Assembly: GCA_008828725.1 (NCBI GenBank)
Contig: MEHQ01001831.1
Span: 69,288-133,287, forward strand
DNA from: Saccharina japonica
Lineage: Eukaryota > Sar > Phaeophyceae > Laminariales > Laminariaceae
DNA length: 64,000 bases
Direction: 5' to 3'
Shown here: in pieces, positions 44,310 to 59,300 of the stretch
Numbering within the stretch: the first letter of the stretch is position 1
Layout of the letters: the number at the start of each line of letters is the position of its first letter
Made by a program: the position numbers and the translations under genes
Notes under the pieces: model-generated
What the model was told of the DNA's origin: nothing
Database searches by the model: none
The model's input: only the letters and a program-made list of their open reading frames with translations

Positions 44310-47300
44310 CTATGTAGGTAGCATTAGCGGTATACGAAACAACTACAGCACTGCGAGGAGCAGCTGAGACATTTGATCAGGTGCCTGTACTGGCTGGCGT
44401 TCTTACTTCTATCCTTAGCCTATCATATCCTAATTGTACAGCAGTTTACTCTCAATGTCCACGAACGGGCATACGTTCTTACTTCTATCCTTAGCCTATC
44501 ATATCCTAATAGTACAGCAGTTTACTCTCAATGTCCACGAACGGGCACATCGGGCATTGAGACCCTCCCCGTTAACTAAATTGCGTGGATGTTTGAGCCT
44601 ATTAACTTGGGTGCACTCACAACTTTCCTGCGTGCCGCGGATGGCTTTCATGCCATTCATGATGGCGTTGCCATCAGCATCCACTGTCGGAACGAACGTC
44701 TCGCCGAGAACGCCGGTAATAAGCCGGCTAACATCGCTGAGATCGACGGCCAAGTTCATCTGCCACGTTAGATGATCGGGGAGGTCGAACTGACCGGTAG
44801 GGTCGCGCATGGCGATCTGGTGCAGCCTCCCGTGGCTCACGCGAACAGTGGCGATTGGAGTGGAAATCTTAAACGAGGCGTGTTCAGACTGATGCGCGAA
44901 AACCCCCCCGTCGGTAAGCATGGACTCAGCCACGTAGGCAGCACATTCCATCATGTTCGTCGCGGTGGGGTCACCAAGGATCCACTGGCTCATGGCCTGG
45001 GAACGAGGCGAGGATGGTGCATCAGCGATAACCTCGGCCATGTTTTGCGACTCGAAACGTTCGCCTTGCCCGACGCGAACTTGCTCAAGCATGTTCCTCT
45101 CCCAGTATTTCTCGAACCCGAAGGACCTGCACGCCCCGGGAAGGTTTACCGCGGATACTTCCACGCCCGGGCCTGCGGTAGCTGTGCCAGGTGCGGTAAG
45201 GACACTGTCTCCGTCGATAACCACGCTGAGCGCACCTTCTGCAAGGCAGGCGGACATCCCTGAAGGACAAGAGCTGTCCAATGTGTGCGGGTTGTTTACA
45301 GAGAGGGCGATGCCGTGCTCGATGCCGTCTTCATCGACGGTAATGAGAGATATGCCTGTGATGTACGTGACCTCCGGTAGATCGGGGACGGGAGCCGTTA
45401 CTCGCATGTTGAGGTGGAAGGACGGCAGGTCCGAGATCAAGGCGTACCAGCCTGCATCCTCACCAGTGAAGTCAAACTTCTGTCCGCGGAAGCCCGTCAT
45501 GTGTGGGTCACCTTACAATGGAACAGAGGCGCGGCTGTAAGTATATTGTATGTTAGGCAAGTAGGGCTTACCAATGGGTTAGCACGCCAATATACGTAGC
45601 TTCACGTTGCTCGCGCAGATCATCGGCAGTCAAGAACGTGTTTCTACATAGGTGACCAGGGAACAGAAAGTACTCGGAAAGTGTGCTATTTTTGCCACTT
45701 GTCGTATCTGGATATGTTTGCTCCACCTCATGTTGTATGCCAGTGCACCAATATAGATGGAAAGCACCTACAGACGAAGGTGTGGTCATGCGCCTTTATT
45801 ACAAGAAACCTGCTGGCCACCATTTCCAAGACGGCATACAAACCACGTGAAACTCTTCCTTACCGCAGGCGCTTGTCATGCCTCCGAGAAGAGGTTCGCA
45901 AGTTTGCGAGGTGGGGCAGCAGACTTTGTCATCTGCGCACTGCCCGTCACTTGTGCAGGCGGCTGTGAATACACGGTGAGACAACGGTCATAGAACGGAT
46001 ATCAGCGCGGTGGAAGACGGGTCATAACCATCGAAAAACGGCTAACACTCGGCGAAGGCGACTTCGAAGACGACTGCAGAGACGTTGGAACTCGCGCCTA
46101 CGATCCTAGGACGGTTGTCGTATTTGGTGAACAAAAATGACACGGTAAAACGCAGCATTAAGCACGATGTCAAACCAATGCGTGGCCCTTGCGTCAACAC
46201 CTCGCCGGTGTTATGGCCAAGTAACATGGTGTTTGTGATGAGGTTGTCTATCACGCACGACTAAGTTTGTGTCTTGTTCGTGTACTTGAAGCTCGTGACC
46301 ACAGTAGCGCTGTTGTGTCTAATACGTTAAGTTATCTCAGCGATGCCCCGGTCTCGACAAACGGTATTGATTCTCATTTGGCGGCGACCCAACTCTCACC
46401 GGAAGATGGACACGATAGCGCCCTGGCCACGTCAGAGGAAGACCCCACTGTGAAAAGAGAAACATACAATATAGAGGGACGCAAGCAATACCATGGGAAA
46501 ACCAGAAAGGAGCGCAGGTTTCCATCGTGGCCGCGAAATAGGTCAGTCGTTGTGTGGATTCCATACCATTCATATATCACGTTGCTAGCTCTCGCGGGGC
46601 TATTGATGCGGATTGAAGCGATTCGTCACCCTCAGGTTGCTCTGATAACGACTCCGTATGCCGAACAAGCACATCACGGGTTGTACGCTGTGCACCAGTT
46701 TGTACAATTTACTCAACTATGGCTCGCGAGCATGTGGAATATCCTGTCGGCAGGGGGCATATGACAACGTCCTGGTACCCATCTTCATGAAGTTGGGTTT
46801 TGTAGTTTAGATGTACGGTTAATGTCCCAAAGAGGTAAGGGCCTCTGAGCACAGACGCTGAGGCGAGGTTGTTGTCAATGAGACGCTTGTGCGTTCGTGC
46901 CGCATTGCTGAATCACTGGTCAAAATACCTTACTCTTTACTCAATAGCGTATCATGCCTCTCGTAGCCAAGGTCTAGTTTTGCAAAAGTCGGAAGCGAAA
47001 CCTAGTCCTCAATAAACTGAACACGCGTTTACCAGCTCTGCCATGAACTGCAGCCGACGTACGTGACATATATATTTCATTATTTTATGGAGGTAACGAA
47101 TTCTTACGTCGTCATAGAGACAACATTTTTGGCAACTCCAGCACCGATACCACTCATGACTCGTCGCGGGCTTGAGTTGTATACATACCGCAGCTGTAGC
47201 CATTTATACCAGGCTGGCACTCGCAGACAACGCCGTCGTCGTCACACACGGGGTCGTTCGGACACCCTGCCCGAGCAGACGATCCGAAACACAACGAAGG

Positions 47301-50300
47301 CAAGTTAAGTTTGGCAATAGACCCGAAGAGAGCAAGGCGTTAAACGGTTTCAAGATGAGCACCACCGCGCCCATGCACGTGTTTAATTGATACATTTTGT
47401 ACGCTTCGCGAGTTGAGCGTTAACACTCGACACGAAAGACGTTGTGCTTTGGAGCAAGATCGGTCACCCACTTGCCGAACGGGGTGCGTCACGCGCTAGA
47501 GGCAATTCATCATGGCAAAGTACAACTGGGTGTTCTGAACATAATCACGTGCAAGCTTAATCGGCTGCTGCTGTTAATGGGATACGCTCTTCACGGCACA
47601 ACCGGAGACTAGCGACACCACACACCAGTACTGCAGTACATACTACGCAGAGTGAGTTTATGACGTCATCAGGAAAGCACAGATTCGGGACAGCATTATC
47701 CAGCTGATCCCAGTCGGAGTGCTGTGGCAGACCGAAAACAAATATCATTTTTATTTCCCATTGCGCAGGGGTACGTACTAACAATGGTTGAATATACCGA
47801 AATAGATGACGTTTACGACTCGTTTACGAACGTGCTGTATTGCCGGACCTTTAAACGACATTTTGTATAGTTCGCGTGTGATCACATCACAACCGAGCGA
47901 GAGCTGAGGGAAAAGCCCTGAAAACTTGGTCTAAACTTGGTTTGATAATACGACAGCTGTAAAGGTGAATAGTTAAGCATATGTGCATTATTTCTTCTAC
48001 AATCCAGTCGATTGTCACTGACCGCATGTATCCGTCTGGAAGAACCTATCGGGAAGGGTCACCGTCTCAGCGTTCCTTTGCGGCACGAAGCACCGACGCA
48101 TACAGGAACACCAGTTTTGGCATGATGAACGTTGGCGTTAGACGAACATAATACACATGAAGAGGAAGCAGGCACTCGGTGGCGTACGTGAGAAACTCAA
48201 CGGGGTGTTGATATTTTCCAGACTAGAAACGTTATCAAAAATATTGCTATGCGAATAATACCCGTCGTAGCCATGGAGACTTGTACGGTAGTGGGTCAAC
48301 CTACTGATTACACACCGCGAATACTGAATTATTTCGTGGGCGCCTGGCGCGTCTTGCCCTGCTCTGATTCATGCTACCTACAGTTGGTGCAGGCAGAGCC
48401 GAAAAACAAGAGACGGCGAACGCGCGAACATCCGCATAGAAAACCGCCAACGTGGGCCCCACGATATGGTTCACACGACACTACGTACTTGCTCGACACC
48501 CCACTACACCCTAAGCATTATTAACATTGAGAGCCGACGAATACCCAACCAATTTCAAAGCCAATAAAGGACAGGATACTTATAGAAAGGAAACCTTCCG
48601 AGAATATTCCGTATTTTTTTGTAAGAGAGAATGAGGCATGTTGGTTGTAGGCTCCTCGTTTGTTTAAGAATGGAACATCATTATGGTAGCCATTGTTTGG
48701 TTCGTCGTGTAAGTGGAACTACCAAGTGTATGCAGCAAGGGATGTTGATGGTAGACTGGTGGAACACGCGATCCGGCAATGGTGCCCCAGTTGTTCAGAC
48801 GCGTCTGGACCAGATATATCGTGATTCCAGTTATCGTGACTTCTCAAGGACTTATAGCACCAAGCTCGGAACGGAATGCTTGAGAAATATCGAGTAGGAC
48901 ACGGTGCGAGCAGCGTGCGCGTTAACGTCAACGACACTAATTTCAAACACCGGTACAATCTCATTTTTTGTGCAAGTCTATGATGCTTAAGGACCGAGGA
49001 TGTAGGTATTTTGAGGCAAGAATTCCAATGGCACTCACGTAGTGGGTAGGCATTGAAGGTCGTCGTTGTCGTCCAAGTCCCTGCGTAAGAAGGGGCACAC
49101 CAGAACATTCCGGTAGTTGGTCAAACAGAAGAACGAACAACGTTATCTTCGACTGCTAGCCAGCTGATATGTTTCGCACGGGCTGCGCTAGTTTCCAACG
49201 CCCCAGCCGCAAGCAAGGCGACCAAGATACGACCTACCACAAATTTGAACCCGTCGGATTCCCAACATTGTACCAATGGAGCGGAATAGTCGACGATATC
49301 ATGAATAGTCATACATTTGCGGGAGGGAACACCCCCCGGCTTCAACAGACAACACATAGCTCGTGTGTTTCCACAGCAGTATCGCTCACTGTAGCTCTTC
49401 GGTACATAACAACCATGGTATACACACAAATCCTTCCCCCCGGACATAAATATATGTACATCGCACTCTGTCACACTTTCCTACGAAAAAATCGACGTGG
49501 GATTTACAAGAACCTAAAAGGAAAGGCCCATTATATGGCAGAGTGCGATGCAGCTAGTTGGTCGCTCGACCCTCGCAGACGTGCATATCCTGTCGGTAGC
49601 AATTGAAATCACCCCCAAGCTCTCGAATAAACGCCAACCCGCTCTGTCTACGACGTCTGCTACGTTAAGGGCAACTTCTACATTAGGTGAAGCTGTTCAC
49701 GCGACTAACTCTCAAGTTCACTGTCAAATACCAGGGGTATGGTACAAGCGTAAACAAGGTGCATAATCCAATGTCCTTAGGGTGCAAATACATGTATTGT
49801 AAAAACGTGAATGATACTGAAACGATAAGGCATGCATTGATGTGTAGGTCCTCCGCTAAAGGGTACTGTCAGTGCTAAATGTTTCGACATAAACGTGCTG
49901 CCGCGTGCGTGCCGCGGGGGTGCATATGTATACTGCAGTGATTTGCATGCTGCCTGTGCACGGCGCGGACTGAAAGGCAATACAACGCGGTAAACAGCGG
50001 AGATGCGTCTGACCCGGACAAGATACCGTAAACAAACAGGCCGAAAACAGGTACTGCACGCTGGGTACTGATTTCGACGCCACAGCATGTCACTTACAAC
50101 TCCTGCAGAGAATCGAGCCCATCGAACAACCCAGCAGGAAGGGTAGACAAGTCGTTGTCGTCCAGGTGCCTGGATGCGGAGAACCCCGAAACAGGCGAAA
50201 CCGTTCAGTGTGGCGACATGAACCTATACGCATACCAGCAGTCTCTGGCAGAAAACCGCCAAAATGCACGTATGAATTATGGACTACGTAAAATGAACGA

Positions 50301-53300
50301 AACGATCGAATGCGGCATTCAAGAACGAAATATTTTGACAACTACTTCGAAGCGGACTCAAGAAAACGGTGACCAATACTACGAGTCACGAACACAGAAA
50401 GTAGTTGCGGTTACTGGTTTTTAACGATCCACTCTCCTCGTCGATGATCGGCAGTACAAAATAATTGTTCGGTTTCTGTGCAATCGCGGTACACTCGATT
50501 GCACACCACCCGCTCCGGGTCTGTTCGGAAGCACTCCATCGAGCTCATACTAAAATGTTTGAGATGAACCTCTGACATACAGTGTGCTAGGTTGTGAGTC
50601 TGCCTCACCTGACAGGTACTAAGGTAGAAACTCCAACCACTTAGCATCGGTGCAACACCAAATCCATTCCCGCGCGCATTGTTGTTTTGTCGACAGGCAA
50701 CACGTCGAATAGACTGAAGGGCGCACGCTACGACAGAGGTGCAGCATGTTTTTTTTTCTTTTCCGAACTCCTCACTTGAAGAGCTCCTTACCTTACCGAA
50801 AAACGGTTTTTGGAGGAAAACAAAAGTGATGCCCGATTAACAATCTCGACCTAAGTGTGCTCGGAAACACATTTTCAACACAAGAGTAAAAGACAGACGA
50901 TATGGGGATACGGAGCCCTGTCGGTCCGAAACCGTTTCAGCCGGAAAGGTGCTACCGCTCTCGTAGCGCGCGTCGAGGATAATGTGTTTGACGGCGATTC
51001 AACATTGTATATCGCAGGGATGCACAGAAACCTACAGGAGTACACGCTCATAAATCAATTGCACGTAAGCGTGCGTACCCTATAAAACACAACAGAGTCA
51101 CACATACAGCGAAGGAAGTGTATGTCATTTTTTAGTATCTCGGGTCAGAATATGACTAGTCTCAGTGGGGGTTAACACGGATGTAGCGCTGCTCGATCTG
51201 AAGCTGGCTGTGTCGATTCAGACACACGAACCCGACATGGAGCAGAGAGGAGTGAAGTCGTGTTTGCAACGGCCGACCCCATACACGCTCCTGACAAACC
51301 CCGATAGTGACGAATACCGCGGGTGCACCATCGACTGTTGGCTCAGGATTACAATTAGTTTCGATGGCCAAGAGCTTTCCGGCATAGTGCCAAGAAAATT
51401 GCCATCATGTTCCGTCGGAAGCACTAAGTTCCACACGCACGTTGCACAGCAAGGATGATTTGCGACATGCCTTTACCGTGCTACTATACTGAAGAACATA
51501 AATTGGAGGTGTCGTTCTCTCGTTGTGTAGCAACCCAGGACACACCCTACATTTGTATCTTCGAATGGTTTGAACAGTCGTCCAGCGATTCCTATATTTC
51601 GAGCGGCAAATATATTTGCAAATTAACTGTGAAGACAATTGCTACAAGCCTCACTCAGTACATGGGACACGTGCTATTCCCTTAACTCACAATTCTAGCA
51701 GGGAGTCCAGGCCATCAAACGTTTCGGTTGGCAGGGTGGCTAGCTTGTTGTCGTTGATCAACCTGGGTATTAAGCATGAGTCGTGAGTCGTAGCGACGTA
51801 TATATATAATGGGTGCGAAACCGAAGAAGGAAGTGAATATGTTTGTTGGATATCAAGGCGCGCGAATATTAGGGGTAGCACCTGACCAGATTTAAAGCTG
51901 CACACTACAGGAACTCTATACGTCAAGCCAGAAACCGTTCAAAGAACTTGGACGATACCTTGGGTGCACAATCCCACGCGGCAGGACATCCAGCAAAGTA
52001 TAGGTACTGTATACTGCACAACGGATCGAAATAACTTGCGTGCCTACCCAGTTGAACAGACGCCCCTACTGATAAAGGTCTGGGGTAAAACAAGAAAGTA
52101 CAACGTCGACCACATCACGGCTGTTAATGAGACACGTACCGGAGGCCTGTTACTTGACGCTTGCATGCCCACTGAAACCAAGCAGTTCCAGCTCCACAAA
52201 CATGTATTCAACTAAATACCACCATTAACTGACTTAGACATACGTCAGTATATGAACACATCCGGTGGAACTACTCTCTGCCAGCCTTCTGGCGTTTACA
52301 GTCGTTTGGACATGTCTACCCGCTAATCTACCGGAAAGCACGAGCAGCGTTCGCAAAAGCAGCACACCGGGAAAATGACGTCAAACGTGTCGCCACCATC
52401 ATCTGCAGGTGTCACACTCTACCTCGTTGGCATAATTTACTTACGGTCTCCATCAACTACAACCGGTGCTCTTAAACGATTATATCGTTTTTGTTTTCAT
52501 AAAAGCAACAATGATGTCGAGACGATTGAATCCTTCTCAGTATAGGGTGAACGCTAACATCAACCGATATAGCCCACCAGAGGATTCGCAGCTGCAGGGG
52601 TGTAAAGGGGGGAACGAGAACGTACGTTTTCGGCGAAATCTTCAGAGTGAAGATGATATTGAAATAATACCGTTTGATGAGTATATTACTGGAACAACTA
52701 AAGCAGCGCCACATGTATCCACCGTCCGCTGTTTTGTTCACGTTTTAGGAACAGGACGCCAACATAACCCATTACGCTAGATCCTGCAATAATAGGAGAT
52801 TTGGCTTCCTAGCTAACTAGCCCCCTGCGCGCATTCGTTTCTAAATCTACCTCGAGACTAGAGACCTCAGCACCTTTCGCGATGTTATGTTTTAATTCTT
52901 ACGTCTACGTGCGATGTGTGCTCCTTGAAATACTAAGGTACGCCCTCGTCGGTTGCGCTCAAACCCGAGACTATTCGACGAGAAGACGAGGACACAGCAT
53001 GTTGAAGCAGAGTATGGTTTGGCCACGTGTATGCTATTATTTGAGAACAGTTCGGTGCGCTGGGTTGGCCGTTCCTTCGAGACCAAAAGTTTAGGAACCC
53101 AATGCGGAGCTGGTTCGAATACACTCACAACTCCTGAAGCGACGTCAACCCGTCAAACACGTTGACGGGCACCGTGGTCAAATCGTTGAATCTCAGACTT
53201 CTGCACGCCGGGAAATTTAACAGGAATGGGGCGGACAACGTGTGAACCTTGCGATACGGAGGACGGCTATAAGGTAGGTAACGTCGATCGCCTTGATTGA

Positions 53301-56300
53301 TAATGCATATCATCCATGCGCTGGAAAATCGTTAGTTGGGCTGTCCAACCTAGATCCCAACATGACGTGCTATTGTTAAACTCGAACGCGCGAACACAGC
53401 CCGGGAGATCGGCACAGCTTCCTTGATTTTATGTACAGTCATAGTAGGCCTATATCGACGAGCGGCGCGATCTAATCGGAAACGAGCTGTTACCATTTAT
53501 CTAAGAAGGGTGTAGTACAATAGACCGTACCATGTTAAAACGGTGCGGCGATGTATGCGTCTCGATGTATTAGGATATATATGTTTATCTCACAGGAATT
53601 CCAGATTCGGCGTGCCGCCAAACGTCCCTGCTTCCAAACTGGTCAGCGAATTGGAAGACATATCTCTGAAAGTCGATTGGGCGATTGCAGAAACACAACG
53701 GTAATGAAAAGGTTATATGCCCATCTTGAATTGGCTTCGCCCGTTAAAACGAAATCACGCTGACAATTGGCCAGATGAAGCCTCTACAGCACAAACGCAG
53801 GCGCCTCGTTGAACGTTGATCACTCCAATTCTGTGTAGAGAATCATATCTATATTCGACTAACCACGACTACAGCATCAATTAAACAGGCAATGCACTCG
53901 TGTTTATACCTACTTTTTATTTTTTGTTTGTGATCAAACGGTCGCATCCAACCACATCAGGAACACTGTGTTTCCTTGGGGTCAATGGCGATCTAGGCGA
54001 GCCTTCCTGGGATTCAAAGCGCATATGTTAATCGCGACACAACGCGGGCCTGGAGGCACGCCACCCTTCCCCGACGCATCAGCACCGGCATGTTCGACAG
54101 CGGTAATACACCTCGCTTGGTGTTAGAGCCTGGTATGGTTCTCACGCACCCTCAATGTACCGGCTGAAAGTTATTTGCGCTTAACCGACGCGGTTCTTCT
54201 GGACTGACTCACAACTGTGTAAGGGACGCCAGGTCGTCGAACAGTCCGGTTGGCAAGGTGGATAAACCGATATCTTGGATGTTCCTGGTTTCGCGAGCAA
54301 ACAAGAAAACATATGAGACAAAAATGAGTCCGCGGGGTGCAGCGGTGGAGTGCGTGTGACTCTTAGCCCATACAGGAGCCGGTCTGCTGAGCAGAACGGC
54401 ATGACCATAGACCATACCAGGGGTGAGTGGGTCTGTCCGTCGCATGTTCGACCAATCGCTATAGTGAGAACACTAAACCTGAATATATATGGTTTGATAT
54501 ACTTCAAACCGGTAACGTTACCGTCAGGAAAGGCGAGAAATGAGCGAACCGGCATGGAAAAACAGACGTTAGGCGTTCGACTTGGTGGTTGCCCAACTAA
54601 AACGGACAGCACTTTGGTGGGAAAAAAGTACCAGGTACAAGGTATACTGGCGTACCAAGTACACGCTAAATGGATGTCTTAAGCATCAGGAACACCACTT
54701 ATTATAGGAACGACTATTCTTATGTATCCCAAAGATACTGGACGAAACAAATCGCGTTGCCGTTTGCTAATGTATTTTTGACAAAATAACATGAAATGAT
54801 TTATTCCGGTCGAGAAAAGCTTAGCCAGTGGTCGTCTCACTACGCCTTCAACTCATTCGACAGTCGCTAGCTCGACATCGACAGGATACATCTACGACGA
54901 TGTTGCCTGATAACATATACTTTGGAGAAAACCGCATCGCACTGCTTTCACATCCGATCCACATAACGACACCATGTGGCTACGGAAGGCTCCTAAACGC
55001 GACTATATACGACGGACTTACAGATTCTCCAACAAGGAGGCACCTTTGAGGTGATCGGCCAGCAGGTTGATCGGACCGTTGAAAGCAATGTCCCTGGTTG
55101 AAAATGAAATGCGCACTACACCGTCAGATTGAACAGAGTGCTTGCCGCGACAGTACAAATATTGGGGCCAGGCTGCGAATGGTTAACTAGCTCTGTTACT
55201 GTAACCTTCACGTAAAGCAGCCGTAGAAGCAATCACAACGTTCGCAAATACGATAGGATGTTGTTCGCAGAGCATAACGTAATTGGGCCGTCCGTACCCA
55301 AATGACAGGACGCAAGGAGCGTGTCCGCCAGACCCCCAAGGTTTGTAAACAGACCCGTTCCACGATACGGATGCCACGAATTGCTGCTGACGCGCTTGCT
55401 TTGAGGAGCGCCAACAACCGATTTAGATAAACAACAGAGTGGGAGCTAGGAGCCTGACACCTACCCGTTGGCAAGGTAAATTTTAAAAATATATCGGTAT
55501 GGTCATTTGGAATCAACCATAACAAGCCATATCCACCCAGACGAGCTATTTCACCGGTGATACATGTATGTGACTTTACGGTTTCCCTTGGTCACCGTGA
55601 ATATAGAAAAGGGGCCCCGCCACCTTCGGTAAGCATGTTTTTCGTGCCGACGTCAACAAACACAAGGAAAACACATGTTTGAGCGACAAACGTACGATGG
55701 GTCTTGCACGAGTTTGACCACCGATAACTGCAAACTACGATTTTACAACACCTGACATCATCAAACGAAGGGCGGGTGCGTGCTCTACAAGCTTGTTGAT
55801 TGGACCGGGAGAGCCGACCGGGAAACGAAACAACATCGCCACTCAAAAGTGCAAATCTACGGAAACATTGGTCTGCAATGAAGCCCAAGCTAAAGGACAG
55901 AACGCGGGATATCATCAGCCATAAACGCTTGGTTCGTGACGCAACTCGACACGCGTGTTTGCGCATCGGAAGGAGCGTAATATTCGCACTCGCCGGTGAC
56001 GAAGCCACTTACGGCATGTACACTTATATTTTAGCCCCCACTCACAGCGATCGTAGCGAAGTCAAACCGTCGAAGACACCCACGGGCAAGTCCTTGCTAA
56101 TGCTTGACGACATGTCTCTTGTGCAGTTCATCCACGTGTCCGCACCCAGGCATCACGCGAGAAACAGCGAGGAGGGTAAGGATACAGAAAATTGGTGCAC
56201 TGCTCAAGACATTCGTGAGGAGCGTTTCGAAGTCATCGTTCGTGCTGTGGGGGAACCTGCTCACATGTTCACATCGAAATTTCCCCTCGGCCTTTGTTTC

Positions 56301-59300
56301 ACAGACAAAAAAGTGCAAAATGGCTTCCTGGCACATGTTGTCGTCTTTCGACTTTACGTCTGGCAATACACGGACAAAACGTGCAGCCCAAATCAACCAA
56401 GTCCAGCACGTCATATAACAAAGCAATAGACTATCTGGTAGCTGCCAACACTGAAGGACATACTGTGTTTCTTGCAGCTTTAACCCTGCTGGGGCTACGA
56501 AAAGCGCCATTCACGCCGTGTATCACTCCGTCGCTTACAGTTCTTCCAATGAAGAGGCGGCCTTGAAGTCGCTGGCCTGCAGCAAGGTCAGGTCATTGAC
56601 GTGAATGTTCCTGCATCGCCGTTGCCGGCACATAAATAGTAGTGGTATATTAGAGGGATAAGATGAAACTTGTTGGTGATATCGATTGGAATTGACTCGG
56701 CTCACTATTCTTGTACACGCGTTGATCAAACAAATCTAACAGTTCGCGCAACAAAGTCACGCTATCATTTATGATAGTAATCTGTTCGGCAAGACGTACC
56801 AGGTGCCGTATACCCAGCATCTTCATTTGACACTTACAGGATCTTCAGCGACGGGAAGTCGTCGAAGATGTGGACAGGGATCGCCGTGAGTGCATTAAAT
56901 CCAAGGTCCCTGTGTGGTATGAACATCCAGGGAACGGAGTGATCAGGTTAATTGGAATACATACAGGAATTGAACTTAAAAACGGCGCTTTGCATGCAGA
57001 CCATATTGTACACGTTTGCTACACCTGGAGTGTATGACGCGATGAATATATCTATGTGCGTGTGGCTGTCTCCATCCTATCCCGAACTGGGGTAGCCCAC
57101 AAACTAATCATTACTTCAAAAGCATGGGGTAGGAACGGAATATTTAATGCAACCTTTTAATTTTCGTATGAAATCAACGGCAGAACACGCGCTAGTCAAT
57201 CGTCCACTGTTGAACTTTATCCATCGTTGGCTTCCATTGGATATATCTGAGCTAACCACGTTTAGTAGAGAAACTGTGTTCTTCCGTAAAAGGTCGCGAA
57301 ACAGAGGTTTGACAACACGCTTGTTCGAGCTCGTTCTGCGTTCGATATCTTCCCCAAGCCATTTATATTGTTTGGCATATATGTATCCTACTAATACTCC
57401 CTTGGTTCGAACCTATCGGTGTCGTGTTGGTTCGTTTCGCGCACAACGCAATGTTGACGACCAAGCCTCTGAAATGGTCGGGATTATGGTGTCACAAAAT
57501 GTTGGAACCAAAAATGAACAGCCGCTATCACCGCAGCTTCAAAGACAGGCGGCGCGGGTGATGTATCGCTTACTCCCCGCACCAAAATCTCTGAAGTAGC
57601 CATGAAGCTACACGTAAGTCGCGCCGTCTACTTCCCCGGAAACTATACTGAATGATAACTGGTCGTCTTCTATACTCCCACTGCTCTTGGCGTTTCGTGT
57701 TCCCATAGGGGGAGAATAACGAAACAAGCATGGGACGATGTTATTACTCTCATCCCGATACACAAGAGCTTCACCTCATTAAGGCGCAACCAAGGCGTTC
57801 ACACGCGCCTGAATCACACACCCTAATATCTACCACGAATGGACCGAAGTAGTGGGTAGCAGCACTCACAGCTTGATGAGTGTTCCGGCAATGCCATCGA
57901 ACGTGCCCGCGGGAAGAACGCTGAAGACGTTGCTAGATAAGTCTCTGCGTGCATGATCGTGGTGAGGGATCACAGACGACAGTAACCGGCCCCTCGTGAG
58001 TAAGTTGTTGTAAAGATGGATCCACAATGGAGGAGCTTCTCTGATTATCGCGTAATCTTGACAACTCTATTCGAACAAAGTGCGGCTTCATTTTTGCACG
58101 GACGACGAAAAATGGATACCGTTATTCCTAGCCCCTGGGCACCGTTGGATCACGATTGTTTCCCAATAACATGCTCTGATTATGAAGTCTGCACCGCCAA
58201 ACGGCTAACATCAATGTTCATGCATGATTGCATAGATGTGTATGTTGTTTACGCAACTCACATCAAAGCAGCGGGTCGCTGGCGCTTGATGGCGACAACG
58301 CAAACATGCAGTTACGACCATTGGCATATATGGATCAACTCACAAGAACTCCAAAGCAGGCGTCCCTTCGAAGGTTCCTTCCTGTAGATCAGGCCATCTA
58401 TGGCCCCTGAGCGACCTATAATGCGACGAGGGATCAAAGTGAACTTAACAATGAAGTAACGGCTATCCGTTCGTGGCGATCACGACCACACATTAACACG
58501 GTATATTTGAGGAATTAACGGCGTACAAAAAACAACTTATTCACCAGCCTAGCCCGTATGATTAGACTTGAGTTTACTTCATTCAGCAATGCTACTTAGA
58601 GACAATCAAGTATACCACTTGGGGTAAGCCCCAAATATGGTCGATATAGTATTCCATAGAAGTAAATTCGGCTGCTCAAGTTTAAATAAGACACCGCAAT
58701 AACCATAGTATCACCTTTAACACAGGCGTTTGATAAACGAACCGTACACCCTAGGACGAGATGTGGCGTCCCTCTATAGTAATCGAGGCGCATCTGGGTG
58801 TCCTACGACTGCTGCCCGCTGTTTACCGTCAACACGTACGGAACGACGGTCCCCCGCTTCTTCAAATCTTACTTTGTCACACATCCTGTCTTCGTGCAAG
58901 ATACGTTTTGGCGGTTCGCTCTTCTCAGAACAATGTCTACCAGGTGTGAACATACGCGATGAAGGGGCGTTTTATTATTTATGTTCACTTACAAAGTCTT
59001 GAGCGACGTCAATCCATTCAATAGATCGGCCGGCCAGCTGTCGAAAAAGTTTTCTGCGCTTTGCCTGGTACGGATGGAGGCAAATGACAACGTGCGGGAG
59101 GCAGCGGTTCGGAGGTGCTGTATGCGTATTCGACACGATACAGGACTGAATCGACCGACTAATTGCATCGCGTCAATCTAAATACATACATGGATATTCT
59201 GACGTAAACACGACGCGCGGACAAAACGATTAAAACGACACTATAGAGGTAAACATGAGATACAGCGTGTGCTCAAATGAATGGAAGGAACTGTCAAATC

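Noticed and set aside
55800..56429. 209-codon plus-strand ORF
   Set aside because: It runs antisense through LRR exon b13 (56046-56117) and has no domain, so it is a shadow.
57147..57599. 150-codon plus-strand ORF
   Set aside because: Lies inside a gene B intron with no domain or repeat support. Chance length.
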